From Hyphomicrobiales bacterium (GTDB taxonomy: Bacteria > Pseudomonadota > Alphaproteobacteria > Rhizobiales > Xanthobacteraceae), in contig JAJPKK010000095.1 in the NCBI GenBank assembly GCA_021323775.1, positions 1-43,571 on the forward strand: a DNA stretch of 43,571 bases, read 5' to 3'. The notes below the pieces were generated by a model. The model did not search any database. It saw only the letters and a list, made by a program, of their open reading frames with translations, and had not been told where the DNA came from. This document shows, piece by piece, positions 18,034 through 27,099 of this stretch. A program made the translations under genes and the position numbers. Each line of letters opens with the position of its first letter. Positions within the stretch are counted from its first letter, which is position 1.

Positions 18034-18057
18034 ATTTTCCCTGTTCTCAGGGAAAAT
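18034..18057 (+). terminator. Hairpin terminator candidate of a possible small RNA
   Basis: ATTTTCCCTG / CAGGGAAAAT is a perfect 10-bp stem with loop TTCT, followed by GGTATTTTAG. Together with the promoter-like sequence at 17933-17960 it would delimit a transcript of about 95 nt. Alternatively this is a fragment of a dispersed repeat: TCCCTGTTATTTTCCCTGTT recalls sequences common in Bradyrhizobium-type genomes. The remainder of the gene-free stretch 17877-18560 holds only the repeat at 18362. Confidence 0.35.
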
Positions 18058-18361
18058 GGTATTTTAGTAGGGGCACCGCCGATCTTTGAACGATTGGCGG
18101 TGAAGGCGTCGTTTTTGCCGCGATGCCATATGGCAGATACGACAACCGTGTCGTGCCGATAACCACGATCGCCGGTTCGCGGTCTGGGGAATGGCTCAGT
18201 TAATGTTGCCGCTTTCCTCAATTCCACTGCATCATAAGTCGTTCCGGGGCCCATCGCACGTCGGCTGTTTCCGGTGTGCGCATCCTCTGGTGCCGATCCG
18301 GGTAAGCCCGAGATCGGATGCGGCGAGCCGGGAACGCATAACCGCAGCGCGGGGGGAATGG

Positions 18362-18397
18362 ATTCCGGGCTCGGATGCTGCGCATCCGCCCCGGAAT
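18362..18397. repeat. Cruciform-type intergenic palindrome
   Basis: Outer arms ATTCCGGG (18362-18369) and CCCGGAAT (18390-18397) enclose a second stem, GGATGC-TGC... to GCATCC (18373-18387). It is a typical REP-like element between the VOC gene and the secreted protein gene at 18561. Confidence 0.7.
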
Positions 18398-18560
18398 GAC
18401 GCTCTCAAAACCATATGACGCAGCAGCGCTAGCGCGTTCCGAGGTCGCATATCCGCTTGCCATCGTCCCTTTCTTGAGCATCGGCCGATGGTGTAGGCTT
18501 GCAATTCGAACGCCGTCAGTCGCATGCAGTGCGGCTGTCGGATGCTGCAGGGAGGGCGAA

Positions 18561-19454
18561 ATGGCGTACCGGGGCGCTTTTGGTCGCGTCGCGCGGCTGG
18601 CGACGCCGGTCTGGGTAACATTGCTGCTGACAATTGGCGGCGCGCAGGCCTTCGACGAAAGTAAATATCCCGACCTCAAGGGCCAGTGGCGCCGCGCCGA
18701 GCGCGGCGATATTGCGGGCGGCTTTGGCGGGCTTCGTTACGACGCCACCAAACCTCCGCTGCTTGGCCAGGAAGCGCCGCTGACGCCGGAGTACCAGGCG
18801 ATCTACGAGGCCAATCTCGCCGATCAGGCGGCAGGCGGGCAGGGCATCGAATCGACTTTCACGTGTCTCGCGCCGGGAATGCCGCGGATCATGCTCGCCT
18901 ACGCGCCGATGGAAGTCGTCATCACTGCGGACACGACTTACATCCTGATGGAGCACATCCACGACAATCGCCGCATTCATACCGACGGGCGCGGGTTTCC
19001 CGACAACATGGAGGACGATCCGCAGTTTTCCGGCTATTCGATCGGCCGATGGGTCGATGAGGACGGCGATGGCCGCTACGACGTTCTGCTGGTGGAGACG
19101 CGCGGCCTAAAGGGCCCCCGCACCTATGACGCCAGCGGCATCCCGTTCCATCGCGACAACAGGACCATTATCCGCGAGCGCATCTTTCTCGACCGCGCCG
19201 ACGCGAACCTGCTTCATGACGAGATTACCACCATTGACAATGCCTTGACGCGCCCATGGGTGGTCACGCGGAACTATCATCGCGTCATCACCGACAAGCC
19301 GATCTGGTGGCGCGAGGACGTGTGCGCCGAAAATAACGCCCACGTGGCGATTGGCAAAGAGTCCTACTATCTGAGTGCCGACGGGCTGCTCATGCCGGCA
19401 AAGAAAAACCAGGCGCCGCCGGATCTGCGATATTTCCAGAAAAACGCGAGATGA
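18561..19454 (+). CDS. Secreted protein of unknown function, DLxGxW family (short form A)
   Basis: 297 residues from ATG 18561 with GGGAGG just upstream. The signal peptide is residues 1-30 (ending GGAQA). The mature protein begins FDESKYPDLKGQW. Further landmarks are TCLAPGMPRIM, ETRGLKGPRTYDASG, the acidic run VDEDGDGRYD (Ca-binding-like spacing), HDEITTIDNALTRPWV, VCAENNAHVAIGKESYYLSADGLLMPA and a PPDLRYF end. It is clearly homologous along its length to the protein at 21572-22432 and shares order and key motifs with 11098-12318. The function is unknown. The two conserved Cys (TCLAPG, VCAEN) may pair in the periplasm. Confidence 0.85.
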   Translation: MAYRGAFGRVARLATPVWVTLLLTIGGAQAFDESKYPDLKGQWRRAERGDIAGGFGGLRYDATKPPLLGQEAPLTPEYQAIYEANLADQAAGGQGIESTFTCLAPGMPRIMLAYAPMEVVITADTTYILMEHIHDNRRIHTDGRGFPDNMEDDPQFSGYSIGRWVDEDGDGRYDVLLVETRGLKGPRTYDASGIPFHRDNRTIIRERIFLDRADANLLHDEITTIDNALTRPWVVTRNYHRVITDKPIWWREDVCAENNAHVAIGKESYYLSADGLLMPAKKNQAPPDLRYFQKNAR

Positions 19455-19571
19455 TTTTGCCCGCGCGCGCCTGTCCCGCCACTGAGCGGCAGGCCCGCCG
19501 CGACTGCGTCGCGCCTGCCACATGCCCGCCCGACTGATCGAACAGTGAACGTGGTGTTATTCATCGTTCTC

Positions 19572-19862
19572 TTATCGCAGCTCACTCCGCGATTTCGCGC
19601 CACCGTCTATTTCAGTTTTGGGATTCTCGCGCGGATCGTGGCATGCGTCCCAGCTGTAGGGGTGTGTCGCGCACCAGTTGGTGATTGGATACTGGTTCGG
19701 GAGCGCATACCCGTACGCGCTGTTTGGTGCATATGATCGAGGCGGAGCAGCATGGTGGTGAACAGCATTGTGCTGCCGCGCAGGCAACTTGGCCGCTGCG
19801 GGCGATGCCAGCAAAGCCGCGATCCCCACAGCCGACAGGATGGCTTTCAGATTCGATTTCAT
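19572..19862 (-). CDS. Small secreted His/Pro/Tyr-rich protein
   Basis: 96 residues with a Sec-type signal (MKSNLKAILSAVGIAALLASPAAA), then an extended sequence with NAVHHHAAPP, a Tyr/Asn/Pro-rich stretch and a Cys pair (NWCATHPYSWDACHD). Such proteins are common in Bradyrhizobium-type genomes and have no assigned role. A purine-rich GAGG lies 6 nt before the ATG. The convergent neighbour is the secreted protein at 18561-19454. Confidence 0.7.
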   Translation of the reverse strand: MKSNLKAILSAVGIAALLASPAAAKLPARQHNAVHHHAAPPRSYAPNSAYGYALPNQYPITNWCATHPYSWDACHDPRENPKTEIDGGAKSRSELR

Positions 19863-20241
19863 GTTCGACCTCGTGCTTTGTCCGGCCGTTTGTGCTGGCG
19901 CTGAACTAATGTGAGTCGCGCGGGGCGCAAGATTGTCTGGTCCTCACGAGGCCGTGTGCGCAGATAACCTGTTTAGATCAATTTAATGCCGCCCCTGTCA
20001 GTGCAAGCGCGGTCCGTCTGGTCGTAAAAAATTTCGCGCGCGGCTGCATATGATTCCGAAATCATTGCGCTGTATCGCGTGTTTTTCCGATATTATTTTC
20101 GCAGCATCGCAGGGCATGCATGCAATTCGATCAAAGATGACATGCGTGCAAGAGTGGATGGCCGGAACAATCTTCGAACCAAGTCCGGGAACGAACACAA
20201 CTCAAGCGCAAATGGTTCACATAACCGCAACGCGCCGCAAG
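19863..20241. other. Gene-free stretch, AT-richer in the middle
   Basis: 379 bases between the starting point of the His-rich gene and the end of the flavin monooxygenase gene. The part 19960-20110 has lower GC than the window (GATCAATTTAATGCC, TATTATTTTCGC). A 91-codon rightward frame at 20050-20325 has no family features and overlaps the neighbouring gene, so I do not call it. No repeat or promoter is convincing. Confidence 0.5.
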
Positions 20242-21375
20242 TCAGCGCAACAGCTCATTTCTCCGGCGAGCGATATCGTTGGCGACCAAAACGGCCTCTC
20301 TGGAAATCTGCCGAAGCAAGCCTGACACGGAATTCTTGAATCCAACGAAATAAATCGTGGAATTCGGGCTTTGCGACACTGACAGGCGGTCGGCCGGAGC
20401 CGCGACGTCATCGGCTTGAAGAAAGCTTCGATAGTCAGCGCGATAGCCGGTGGCGAAGATGATCGCGTCGAATTTGTCTTTGCTTCCTCCGCTGAAGATG
20501 GCGCCGTCATCGGTGATCTCGGATATGCCCGGTGCGATCTTGATCGCTCCTTCGGAAATCTTTCGAACCGTGCCGACATCGATGACAGGAATCCTGGCCG
20601 AGCTGGCAACCCGTTGCAAAATTCCTTCCGCCGGGCGCTTGACGCCGTGCTTCGAAAGATCGCCGAGAGCGAAATCCAGGATGCGCGGGAACAGCGTGTC
20701 ATTGGCTGCCGAGGGAAGCGCTTTGGTTGCGAGCATCGCCACGATCTGAATCGGAATGCCAAGGAGATCGCGCGGAACGATGTGAACGCCGTTGCGCACC
20801 GAGATGGTTGTCCGCGCGCCGCCCTCGGATAGGTCAAGAGCTATCTCGGCGCCGGTGTTGCCCATGCCGATCACCAGGACGGAGTGGCCCGCAAAGGGCT
20901 CGGCGTTGACGTACTCCACGCTGTGGATGACCTTGCCCGCGAACCTTTCCATGCCGGCAACGGACGGCATCACGGGCTCGGCATTGAAGCCGGACGCGAC
21001 GACAACATACGATGCCCTGATTGAAGACGACGTGGCCTCCACAAGCCAATCATCTCCATCTCGACGTACGGAGCGCACGGTCTCGCCAAAACGCGGCTGC
21101 AAATCGAAGTTCGCCGCATAGCGATCGAAATATTCGATCATGAGATGTCTTGGCACATAGCGCGGATAGGCCGCGGGAAATCGTACGTAAGGCAGGGCGG
21201 AAAGTTGCTTCACTGTATGTAAGCGCAGCCGCTCGTAATGGCGATGCCAGGACGAAGCAACCTTTCCGGCCCTTTCAAGAATGATGAAATCTGCGCCGAT
21301 CTTTCTCAGACAAGCGCCGACCGCAAGTCCTGCGGGACCAGCGCCGATCACGGCAACGTCTGTCCTTTCCGGCAT
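20242..21375 (-). CDS. FMO-type flavin-dependent monooxygenase / NAD(P)-binding oxidoreductase
   Basis: 377 residues. The FAD dinucleotide fold is G11-A-G-P-A-G16, then SSWHRHYERLRLHT, a typical FMO/YUCCA segment. An FMO-like FAGKVIHSVEY motif precedes the NADPH fold G170-M-G-N-T-G, and an ATGYR-type motif (FATGYRADY) lies near the end. The length and motifs match bacterial single-component flavin monooxygenases related to plant YUCCA. These oxygenate soft nucleophiles, sulfur or nitrogen compounds, or ketones. The substrate is unknown. No signal is seen, so it is cytoplasmic. It lies between the two short paralogues of the secreted DLxGxW family. Confidence 0.9.
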   Translation of the reverse strand: MPERTDVAVIGAGPAGLAVGACLRKIGADFIILERAGKVASSWHRHYERLRLHTVKQLSALPYVRFPAAYPRYVPRHLMIEYFDRYAANFDLQPRFGETVRSVRRDGDDWLVEATSSSIRASYVVVASGFNAEPVMPSVAGMERFAGKVIHSVEYVNAEPFAGHSVLVIGMGNTGAEIALDLSEGGARTTISVRNGVHIVPRDLLGIPIQIVAMLATKALPSAANDTLFPRILDFALGDLSKHGVKRPAEGILQRVASSARIPVIDVGTVRKISEGAIKIAPGISEITDDGAIFSGGSKDKFDAIIFATGYRADYRSFLQADDVAAPADRLSVSQSPNSTIYFVGFKNSVSGLLRQISREAVLVANDIARRRNELLR

Positions 21376-21451
21376 TTGCTGCGTCCGCTATTAACGCTGC
21401 TAGAGCACTCGCCGTTGAGATTGAGTCAGCCCCCTCTTCCGTGATGCCCGT

Positions 21452-21545
21452 CCCCGGACGTGATCCGGGGATTGTCGCTGACAGCCGCGCCTTTCCTTGC
21501 GGCGCGTCAGCGAGCAAGCCGTGAATGGCCGGGGCAGCAAGCCTG
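21452..21545. repeat. Intergenic palindromic repeat
   Basis: CCCCGGA (21452-21458) / TCCGGGG (21464-21470) form the first hairpin. CGCGCC...GGCGCG around 21485-21505 forms a second, and GGCCGGGG...CCTGGCC near 21530-21545 a third. This is a dispersed Hyphomicrobiales repeat of the same kind as at 39069. It separates two leftward genes. Confidence 0.65.
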
Positions 21546-21571
21546 GCCATGACTGCGGGGAACGCCCGGCG

Positions 21572-22432
21572 TCACTTCTGCGTCTGCTTGAAGTAACGCA
21601 GGTCCGGAGGGGGTTGATCTTTCCTTGCCGGCATCAAGAGCCCGTCCGCGCTGAGGAAATAGTTGTCCTTGCCGATGACGACCTGGTTGTTGCCCACGGC
21701 GCAGTAGTATTCGGTCCAGTTCGGATGCGGATTGGGATTGCGGCGGTAGGTCTTGTCTACGGTCCACGGCCGCGTCAAGGCGTGGTCGATCACCGTGATG
21801 ATGTCATGGAGGATGCCCGGATTGGCCTTGTCGAGATAGAAGCGCTCCTTGAATATCGACTGATTGTCGAAGGCGAGCGGCAGCCCGGTTCCGTCGTAGG
21901 CACGTGGACCTTTGAAACCGCGGGTTTCGACTTCAAGCGCGTCATAACGGCCGTCGCCGTCCTCGTCGATCCACTTGCCGATCGAGTAGCCCTGATAGGT
22001 CGGCTCGATCGCTGTGGGCCAGTCGCGTCCGTCCGTGAAGATCCGCCGGTAGTGATCTTCGCCGCCGAGCAGAACATAGGTGGTTTCTGGCGTCACGACA
22101 TATTCGAACTGCCCGACCGACATCATCCGCGGCATGCCGCCGGCCCGGCAGGTGGCGCTGGGGTAGTTGCCGATTCCCCCGTTCGCCTGGTCGGCCATGC
22201 TCTCCTCCAGCACCTTTTGATACTCCGCTGTCAGTGGCGCCCCCTGTCCGGGTCCCCAGGGCTTGGTCGGATCGAATTTCACTCTCTGACCCGCAAGGCC
22301 AGGAGTGAGGATGACGGTCCACTGGCCGCTCCAGTCGGGATATTTCGCTTCATCGGCGGCCTGCGCGCCGTCGATCGCCGCATTCAGCGCGGCCGCCGCG
22401 GCGAGCGCCGCAATCGAGCCTCGATACCACAT
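21572..22432 (-). CDS. Secreted protein of unknown function, DLxGxW family (short form B)
   Basis: 286 residues from ATG 22432 (GGGAGG upstream; an in-frame start at 22471 lacks such a site). The signal peptide ends at about residue 27 (DGAQA). The mature part begins ADEAKYPDWSGQW and carries TCRAGGMPRMM, IDEDGDGRYDALEVETRGFKGPRAYDG, HDIITVIDHALTRPWT, YCAVGNNQVVIGKDNYFLSADGLLMPARK and PPDLRYF. Nearly every block has a counterpart in the protein at 18561-19454. They were duplicated and then diverged, and now face opposite directions around the flavin monooxygenase. The function is unknown. Confidence 0.85.
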   Translation of the reverse strand: MWYRGSIAALAAAAALNAAIDGAQAADEAKYPDWSGQWTVILTPGLAGQRVKFDPTKPWGPGQGAPLTAEYQKVLEESMADQANGGIGNYPSATCRAGGMPRMMSVGQFEYVVTPETTYVLLGGEDHYRRIFTDGRDWPTAIEPTYQGYSIGKWIDEDGDGRYDALEVETRGFKGPRAYDGTGLPLAFDNQSIFKERFYLDKANPGILHDIITVIDHALTRPWTVDKTYRRNPNPHPNWTEYYCAVGNNQVVIGKDNYFLSADGLLMPARKDQPPPDLRYFKQTQK

Positions 22433-22502
22433 GGTTTCCTCCCGCAAATGAGCTCCAGAAGAAAAATACACTCCCTGGGGGCGGGTAAAACAGCCTCACG
22501 AC

Positions 22503-25500
22503 TCACTCGGCGGCTTGCTCGACACCGGTCAGCGGCGGCTGATTAATCTCAACGTCGCCGCGGATTGCGCGCGACTCGCTGCCGAAGAAAGCATACAGAG
22601 CCGGCAGGACGAACAGCGTGAGCAATGTCGAGCTGACCAGGCCCCCGATGACGACCGTCGCGAGCGGTTTCTGAACTTCCGCACCCGTACCCGTCGCGAC
22701 GGCCATCGGCACGAATCCGAGCGACGCCACCAGTGCAGTCATAAGCACCGGACGCAGGCGCGTGAGCGCGCCGTGATAAATCGCCTCCTGTTTCGGCGCG
22801 CCGCTCTCAATCAGCTGCCGAATAAATGTCAGCATCACAAGGCCGTTGAGCACCGCCACGCCCGAGAGCGCAATGAAGCCTACTGCGGATGAAATCGAAA
22901 ATGGCATGTCGCGCAGCCACAGAGCAAGAACGCCGCCGGTCAGCGCCAATGGCACGGCGCTGTAAACCAGCGCGGCATTCCGCGCCGACCCGAGCGAGCC
23001 CAGCAGCAACAGAAATATCAACGCCAGGCAGATCGGAACCACGATCAACAGCCGCTGCTGTGCTGAGACGAGATTTTCGAATTGCCCGCCCCAGACCAGC
23101 CAATATCCAGGCGGCAGCTTCACCTGCTCGGATATCTTGGCCTGCGCCTCCTCGACGAGAGACCCCAGATCTCGACCGCGGACATTCGCTGTCACCACGA
23201 TCCGCCGCTTGCCATTGTCCCGGCTGATCTGATTGGGGCCTTCGGAAAAACGAAAGGTCGCGAATTGCCGCAACGGAACCATCGTCGCGCCCGCCCCGGC
23301 CGCCGTCTCCGGCAGGGCGACCGGCAGGTTCTTGAGCGCCTCGACGTTGTTGCGCTCCGCATCCGAGAGACGGACGACAATCTGAAAGCGGCGGTCCCCT
23401 TCGAACACCACCCCGGCCTCCCGCCCTCCGACCGCGATCCCAATGACGTCCTGAACGGCGGAAAGACTTAAGCCGCGCCTCGCGATCTCGCGTTTGTCGA
23501 CGTCAATCTCCAGGACGGGCATCCCGGTTACGTCCTCCACCTTGACCTCCGCAGCGCCCCGAATGCCGCCAAGAATGCCTGCGATCTGGTTGGCTGCGCG
23601 GCGCATCGGCTCGAATTCATCTCCAAATACCTTGATGGCAAGGTCCTCTTTCACGCCCGCGATCAACTCGTTGAAACGCATCTGGATGGGCTGTGAAAAA
23701 TCGAACTTGTTTCCGGGCAGCCGCGATGCCTTTTCGGAGATTTCGCGGATCAGGTCGTCCTTGGCCAAGTCGGGATCTGGCCATTCGGCCCGAGGCTTCA
23801 GGATGATATAAGTATCGGTTGCGCTTGGCGGCATCGGATCGGCGGCCAAATCCGGCGTGCCGCTTCGCGAAAAGACAAAAGCGACCTGCGGGAGCCTGCT
23901 GATCAGTTCTTCGTTGGCGAATTGCATTGCTTGCGACTGCGCGAGCGAGGTGCTCGGAATGCGCTTCACCTCCATGACGATGTTTTTTTCGTCCAATATG
24001 GGCACGAATTCCCGGCCAAGCCGGGTGAACAGCCATGCCGCGCTCGCGGTCAAGACGATGGCGGCTGCGATAATCGGCGCGGGGGTCTCGACAACTTTCG
24101 CCAGCAGGGGTCGATAGGCGGCTTTCAGCGCCTGAACAGGACGATTCTCCCGTTCCCGCACATTGCCGCTGACAGCGATGGCGAGCATGGCGGGCACGAA
24201 GGTCAACGACAAAATGAACGCAGTGGCGAGCGCAATGATGACCGTAAGCGCCATCGGCAGGAATGTCTTTCCTTCAACTCCGCTAAATCCAAGCAGCGGG
24301 ACGTAGACCAAGACAATGACAGCCTGTCCGTAGATGGTCGGCTGGATCACCTCGCGGGCGGATTCTGCGACGATCTCCAGGCGCTCCCTCGCCGTCAGCC
24401 TGCGGAGCAGCGCTTGGCGCTGTTCCGAAAGATGTCGCAGACTGTTCTCCGCGATGATGATGGCGCCGTCCACGATCAGTCCGAAGTCAAGCGCGCCGAG
24501 GCTCATCAGATTGGCGCTCAGCTTGCCCGCAAGCATGCCCGTCGCGGTGATCAGCATCGTGATCGGAATGACCATCGCGGTGATGAGGGCGGCGCGGAAA
24601 TTGCCCAGCATCAGAAACAGCACGAGGATGACGAGCAGCGCGCCGAGCAAGAGATTGCTCGCCACCGTTTGCACGGTCGCATCGACGAGTTCGGTGCGAC
24701 TGAGCATCGTCCGTGCCCGGATGCCGGGCGGAAGCGTCCGATTGATGTCCTTGATCTTGGCGGCGGCCGCCGCCGATACGGTCCGGCTGTTGCCGCCAAC
24801 AAGCATGAGGGCGGTGCCCAGCACCACCTCGCGTCCGTTCACACTTGCGCTGCCTGTCCGCAGTTCTCGGCCCACCGTCACCTTAGCCACGTCCTTTACG
24901 CGCACCGGGACGCCGCCGCGGGTGGCGACGGCGATCTCCTCGATTTCGCTGAGACGCGTGATTAGGCCGTTGGTGCGCACCACATAGCCTTCGCCGTTGC
25001 GTACGATGTAATTTGCGCCACGGCTATTGTTGTTTGCTTGGATCGCGCTGACGATCTCGTCGAGAGAAATGCCGTATCCGACCAGGCGCGCCGGGTGCGG
25101 TTCGATCCGGTACTGCTTGACATACCCCCCGATGGCGTCCGCGCCGGCAATACCCGGCACGGTCTTCATCTGCGGACGAATGATCCAGTCCTGCACCGTG
25201 CGGAGATAAGTGAGGCGCTGCAAATCGTCGGAGAGGCGCTCCCCTTCAGGGGTGAGGTATGTCCCGTCGCTCTGCCAACCAGGCTCGCCGTTGCGCGCAA
25301 GGGCAGCTTCGGAAGGCGGATCGTATTCGACGGACCACCAGTAGACCTCGCCGAGCCCGGTCGAGATCGGGCCCATCATGACGTCGACATTGGGCGGCAG
25401 GTTCGGCTTTGCTGTCGTCAGGCGTTCAGCCGCCTGCTGGCGCGCAAAATAGATGTCCGTCCTGTCGGTGAAAACGGCGGTGACCTGGGCAAATCCATTG

Positions 25501-25760
25501 CGTGAAAAGGACCAGGTGTTTTCGAGACCCGATATGCCGGCGAGCGCAACTTCGATCGGAAAAGTCACCTGCTTTTCGATTTCCAAAGGCGACAAGGCCG
25601 GAGCGAAGGCGTTGATCTGGACCTGGACGTTCGTGATGTCGGGGACCGCGTCGATAGGCAGCTTGGTCAGCGACCACACGCCCGATACAGCGGCTGCCGC
25701 TGTCAGCAGCAGGACGAGCCAGCGATTTCGGACGGATGAAGCAAGGATGCGTTCGATCAT
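22503..25760 (-). CDS. Heavy-metal-type RND efflux pump, inner-membrane subunit (CzcA/CusA-like)
   Basis: 1085 residues with full HME-RND architecture. The start is MIERILASSVRNRWLVLLL, followed by the VPDITNVQVQINAFAPALSPLEIEKQVTFPIE signature, and GLGEVYWWSVEY in the first periplasmic loop. The helix-4 relay D425-F-G-L-I-V-D431...E438 is intact. Between EYDPPSE and LTYLRTVQDW there is an extra hydrophilic loop (ARNGEPGWQSDGTYLTPEGE), as in some Czc-type pumps. It starts 6 nt after the adaptor stop, in an operon with the CsoR-type regulator. The sequence does not settle the metal (Co/Zn/Cd/Ni or Cu/Ag). No outer-membrane factor gene follows. Confidence 0.95.
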   Translation of the reverse strand: MIERILASSVRNRWLVLLLTAAAAVSGVWSLTKLPIDAVPDITNVQVQINAFAPALSPLEIEKQVTFPIEVALAGISGLENTWSFSRNGFAQVTAVFTDRTDIYFARQQAAERLTTAKPNLPPNVDVMMGPISTGLGEVYWWSVEYDPPSEAALARNGEPGWQSDGTYLTPEGERLSDDLQRLTYLRTVQDWIIRPQMKTVPGIAGADAIGGYVKQYRIEPHPARLVGYGISLDEIVSAIQANNNSRGANYIVRNGEGYVVRTNGLITRLSEIEEIAVATRGGVPVRVKDVAKVTVGRELRTGSASVNGREVVLGTALMLVGGNSRTVSAAAAAKIKDINRTLPPGIRARTMLSRTELVDATVQTVASNLLLGALLVILVLFLMLGNFRAALITAMVIPITMLITATGMLAGKLSANLMSLGALDFGLIVDGAIIIAENSLRHLSEQRQALLRRLTARERLEIVAESAREVIQPTIYGQAVIVLVYVPLLGFSGVEGKTFLPMALTVIIALATAFILSLTFVPAMLAIAVSGNVRERENRPVQALKAAYRPLLAKVVETPAPIIAAAIVLTASAAWLFTRLGREFVPILDEKNIVMEVKRIPSTSLAQSQAMQFANEELISRLPQVAFVFSRSGTPDLAADPMPPSATDTYIILKPRAEWPDPDLAKDDLIREISEKASRLPGNKFDFSQPIQMRFNELIAGVKEDLAIKVFGDEFEPMRRAANQIAGILGGIRGAAEVKVEDVTGMPVLEIDVDKREIARRGLSLSAVQDVIGIAVGGREAGVVFEGDRRFQIVVRLSDAERNNVEALKNLPVALPETAAGAGATMVPLRQFATFRFSEGPNQISRDNGKRRIVVTANVRGRDLGSLVEEAQAKISEQVKLPPGYWLVWGGQFENLVSAQQRLLIVVPICLALIFLLLLGSLGSARNAALVYSAVPLALTGGVLALWLRDMPFSISSAVGFIALSGVAVLNGLVMLTFIRQLIESGAPKQEAIYHGALTRLRPVLMTALVASLGFVPMAVATGTGAEVQKPLATVVIGGLVSSTLLTLFVLPALYAFFGSESRAIRGDVEINQPPLTGVEQAAE

Positions 25761-25766
25761 CGCCCG

Positions 25767-27005
25767 TCAATCCTCGGCCAGGGCCTTCAGAAGCTCGGCT
25801 TTGAGGAGGAATGTGTTGGCGACGGCGATCATCTCGCCGGGGCGCAGCCCGGACAACACCTCCGCCGCTCGCTCATCGCTTTGACCGAGGGTCACTTGGC
25901 GCTTCTGAAAGCCCCCGGGGATCGCCACAAAGACGATGGTTGCGGCGCCGATGTTCTGAACCGCGCTCGTCGGGACCGCAAGCGCGACCGGCCGTTCCTC
26001 GATGGCAATCGCAGCGGTGACGAAGGAGCCCGGCCGCCACATGCCGTCGTGGTTCGCTATCTGCGCCACTGCATGCGCGGAGCGGCTGCCCTTATCGAGC
26101 ATCGGGCCGATAAATACGATTTCGCCCTCAACCTTTGCGGCGATGTCGCGGGTCGTAATCGACACCGGCTGTCCTTCTCTGATCAAAGGCAGGTCGGCCG
26201 GGCTGATGGCCAGATCCACCCAGACCGCATCAAGGTCGGCGACGACGAACAGCTCCGTTTCCAAGTCGTCGCGTCCGACCACCGCACCGAGGTCGACCTT
26301 GCGGTCTACCACGCGTCCGGCGATCGGCGAGCGAACCTCTTGGCGGCGCAGAAAGGCTTCCGACTCGTTGGGCAAATTCGCGATTTCAGTTTCAGTCAGG
26401 CCCAGGGCAAACAGCTTTTGCCTCGTTATGTCGTTTCTCATCTTGGCGTTTGCGGCCTGGTTGCGGGCGCGCAGGAACTGCTGTTCAGTCGAAATCTTCT
26501 TGTCCCAGAGCGCCTTTTCCCGCTCGAACAGGTCCTGCTGCAGCTCGTTGGCCAATCGCGCCGCGAGATATTCGCTTTTTGCATCCGCAAATTCGCGACT
26601 CTCGAGAACGGCCAGCACTTCGTTGGCGGCGACCGGGTCGCCCACTTTCTTTCGCAGCTCCGCGACAGTGCCCCACACCCTCACGGCGACGTGCGCAATC
26701 CGGTCCGCCTGCGGAATGATCGCGCCCGGAACGACAATGCGGCGAACGATCGCGCCGGCCTGCGCGGCTGCGGATTCGACGCCCGCTGATTTGGCCTCGT
26801 CCTCACTGAGCCTGACGACGCCTTGCGGGCCAGCTCCGGCCTCGGCGCTGGATTTTCCGCTTTCCGCAGGCGCCTGCGCTCTTGAAGCGGAATCCGGAGA
26901 CAAGCCGGCGGCCGTTCGCATCCGCTGCGGCAATTCGGGGAAGAGGCTCGCCAGGGCAAACCCTGCGGCAACGGCGCCGATCAAGACTGACAGGCGGCCG
27001 ATCAT
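25767..27005 (-). CDS. RND efflux periplasmic adaptor (CzcB-like)
   Basis: 412 residues from ATG 27005; a TTG at 27020 would add five. An N-terminal hydrophobic segment (VLIGAVAAGFALASLF) is a signal or anchor. After a low-complexity Ala/Ser/Gly linker come VVRLSEDEAKSAGVESAAAQ, the lipoyl halves (HVAVRVWGTVAELRKKVGDPVAANEVLAVLES, later VRSPIAGRVVDRKVDLGAVV), a coiled hairpin, and a beta-barrel with DAVWVDLAISPADLPLIREGQ. It belongs with the pump 6 nt downstream and the regulator 94 nt upstream. Unlike some CzcB proteins it has no obvious His-rich N-terminal metal tail. Confidence 0.93.
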   Translation of the reverse strand: MIGRLSVLIGAVAAGFALASLFPELPQRMRTAAGLSPDSASRAQAPAESGKSSAEAGAGPQGVVRLSEDEAKSAGVESAAAQAGAIVRRIVVPGAIIPQADRIAHVAVRVWGTVAELRKKVGDPVAANEVLAVLESREFADAKSEYLAARLANELQQDLFEREKALWDKKISTEQQFLRARNQAANAKMRNDITRQKLFALGLTETEIANLPNESEAFLRRQEVRSPIAGRVVDRKVDLGAVVGRDDLETELFVVADLDAVWVDLAISPADLPLIREGQPVSITTRDIAAKVEGEIVFIGPMLDKGSRSAHAVAQIANHDGMWRPGSFVTAAIAIEERPVALAVPTSAVQNIGAATIVFVAIPGGFQKRQVTLGQSDERAAEVLSGLRPGEMIAVANTFLLKAELLKALAED

Positions 27006-27099
27006 CCTAAATCCATGCAATCGAAGCGCCTTTCATGACAAGCGCCTTCATTGGCCGCTTAAATGCGGGCAGCAAAACGGGGCGGCGCCGGCAAAAAAA

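Noticed and set aside
17904-18254. 116-codon leftward frame
   Set aside because: Covers the candidate small RNA and repeat DNA; no protein motif or ribosome site.
20050-20325. 91-codon rightward frame in an AT-richer gap
   Set aside because: No family features, no clear ribosome site, and overlap with the flavin monooxygenase gene.
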